NCBI GenBank assembly: GCA_903832875.1
Contig: CAILDA010000050.1
Location: 1 to 33,977 of the forward strand
DNA length: 33,977 nucleotides
Source: an uncultured Micrococcales bacterium
GTDB taxonomy: Bacteria; Actinomycetota; Actinomycetes; Actinomycetales; Microbacteriaceae
Direction: 5' to 3'
In this document: in pieces, positions 33,383 through 33,977 of the stretch
Layout: the number at the start of each line of letters is the position of its first letter
Position numbering within the stretch: position 1 is the stretch's first letter
Program-made: the position numbers and the translations under genes
Notes under the pieces: generated by a model
The model's input: only the letters and a program-made list of their open reading frames with translations
Told to the model about the DNA's origin: nothing
Databases searched by the model: none

Positions 33383-33977
33383 TCAAAACTTTTAGATCTC
33401 TTACTGCCAACGCCTTGTATTTTGTGCCAGAAGACTGGTGCAGCCATGTGTAATCAGTGTGTAAGAAGCTTTGATGTTCAAAGAAGCAATTTAGCTAAAG
33501 GTGCTATCTCTGGATATTCCTTTTCCGATTATTCAACTCAGTCAGCCGCAGTTGTGAATGCGATTAAGGAACAAGGCCAAACCAGTCTCATAAAGTTCAT
33601 GGCTGAATTTATGTTGCGGGACTGGCCGCAAGAATATCGAGAAGTGCTACTAGTGCCGATTCCTTCGACAAACATGAATCTCAAACAAAGAGGTTTCTCC
33701 CACACTGAAATCTTGGCGAACCAGCTCTCAAGAGCACTGGGTTCGGTCAAGGTTGCCACCTTACTCAAATCAGCCAAGGCAAGATCTGATCAGGTCGGAC
33801 TCTCTTTTGCCGAACGTGAGCAGAATCTAATTGGGGCGTTCAAGGGGGATTTGAGAGGCTTGCAGGGCAAAAGGGGCTCCGTAGTCCTGCTGGACGATGT
33901 ATTCACCTCAGGAGCAACCCTGGCTCAGGCATGGAGCACGCTGGAGGAATTAGGGGTACATGTGGTCGGATTCTGCG
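33380..33977 (+). CDS. comF: ComF family protein / phosphoribosyltransferase, truncated by the window end
   Basis: Open frame from ATG 33380: MSKLLDLLLPTPCILCQKTGAAMCNQCVRSF ... LLVPIPSTNMNLKQRGFSHTEILANQLS ... VVLLDDVFTSGATLAQAWSTL; zinc-finger cysteines and PRPP loop. Confidence 0.93.
   Translation, partial: MSKLLDLLLPTPCILCQKTGAAMCNQCVRSFDVQRSNLAKGAISGYSFSDYSTQSAAVVNAIKEQGQTSLIKFMAEFMLRDWPQEYREVLLVPIPSTNMNLKQRGFSHTEILANQLSRALGSVKVATLLKSAKARSDQVGLSFAEREQNLIGAFKGDLRGLQGKRGSVVLLDDVFTSGATLAQAWSTLEELGVHVVGFC

Noticed and set aside
1-33977. Defence system, prophage, integron or mobile element
   Set aside because: No recognisable nuclease, toxin-antitoxin, integrase, transposase, att-like repeat or CRISPR array was found; the intergenic regions are short and the genes mostly housekeeping.

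Overview
The window looks like a compact chromosomal segment from a low-to-mid GC actinobacterium, probably a streamlined Microbacteriaceae-type genome (inference from gene families and order). It is nearly gap-free, and I saw no tRNA, rRNA, CRISPR array, transposase, integrase or phage gene. Backbone genes: phosphohexomutase (partial), purine nucleoside phosphorylase, acyl-CoA carboxylase alpha/epsilon/beta, maf, birA, PH-domain protein, purK, purE, LCP protein, manA, galE, whiB-like, GT2 membrane protein, DUF5719-like protein, metallopeptidase-like protein, manB, ahcY, mtrA, mtrB and comF (partial). From memory this order resembles the M. tuberculosis Rv3242c-Rv3308 neighbourhood. Two blocks interrupt it: (i) 3.9-9.8 kb, an RNA methyltransferase, a LuxR-type response regulator, a histidine kinase, a pseudo-kinase-like partner and a DUF885 protein; (ii) 16.2-20.8 kb, a lipoprotein, a large repeat/LysM surface protein and an O-antigen-ligase-like protein. 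The most notable observations are: a recurring -10-like hexamer exactly 6 (sometimes 7) nt upstream of start codons, suggesting widespread leaderless transcription; a pseudo-histidine-kinase coupled to a real kinase; a repeat-rich surface protein; absence of lpqB between mtrB and comF; nested palindromes upstream of whiB; and a structured 237-nt convergent intergenic region. I found no convincing new defence or mobile system.
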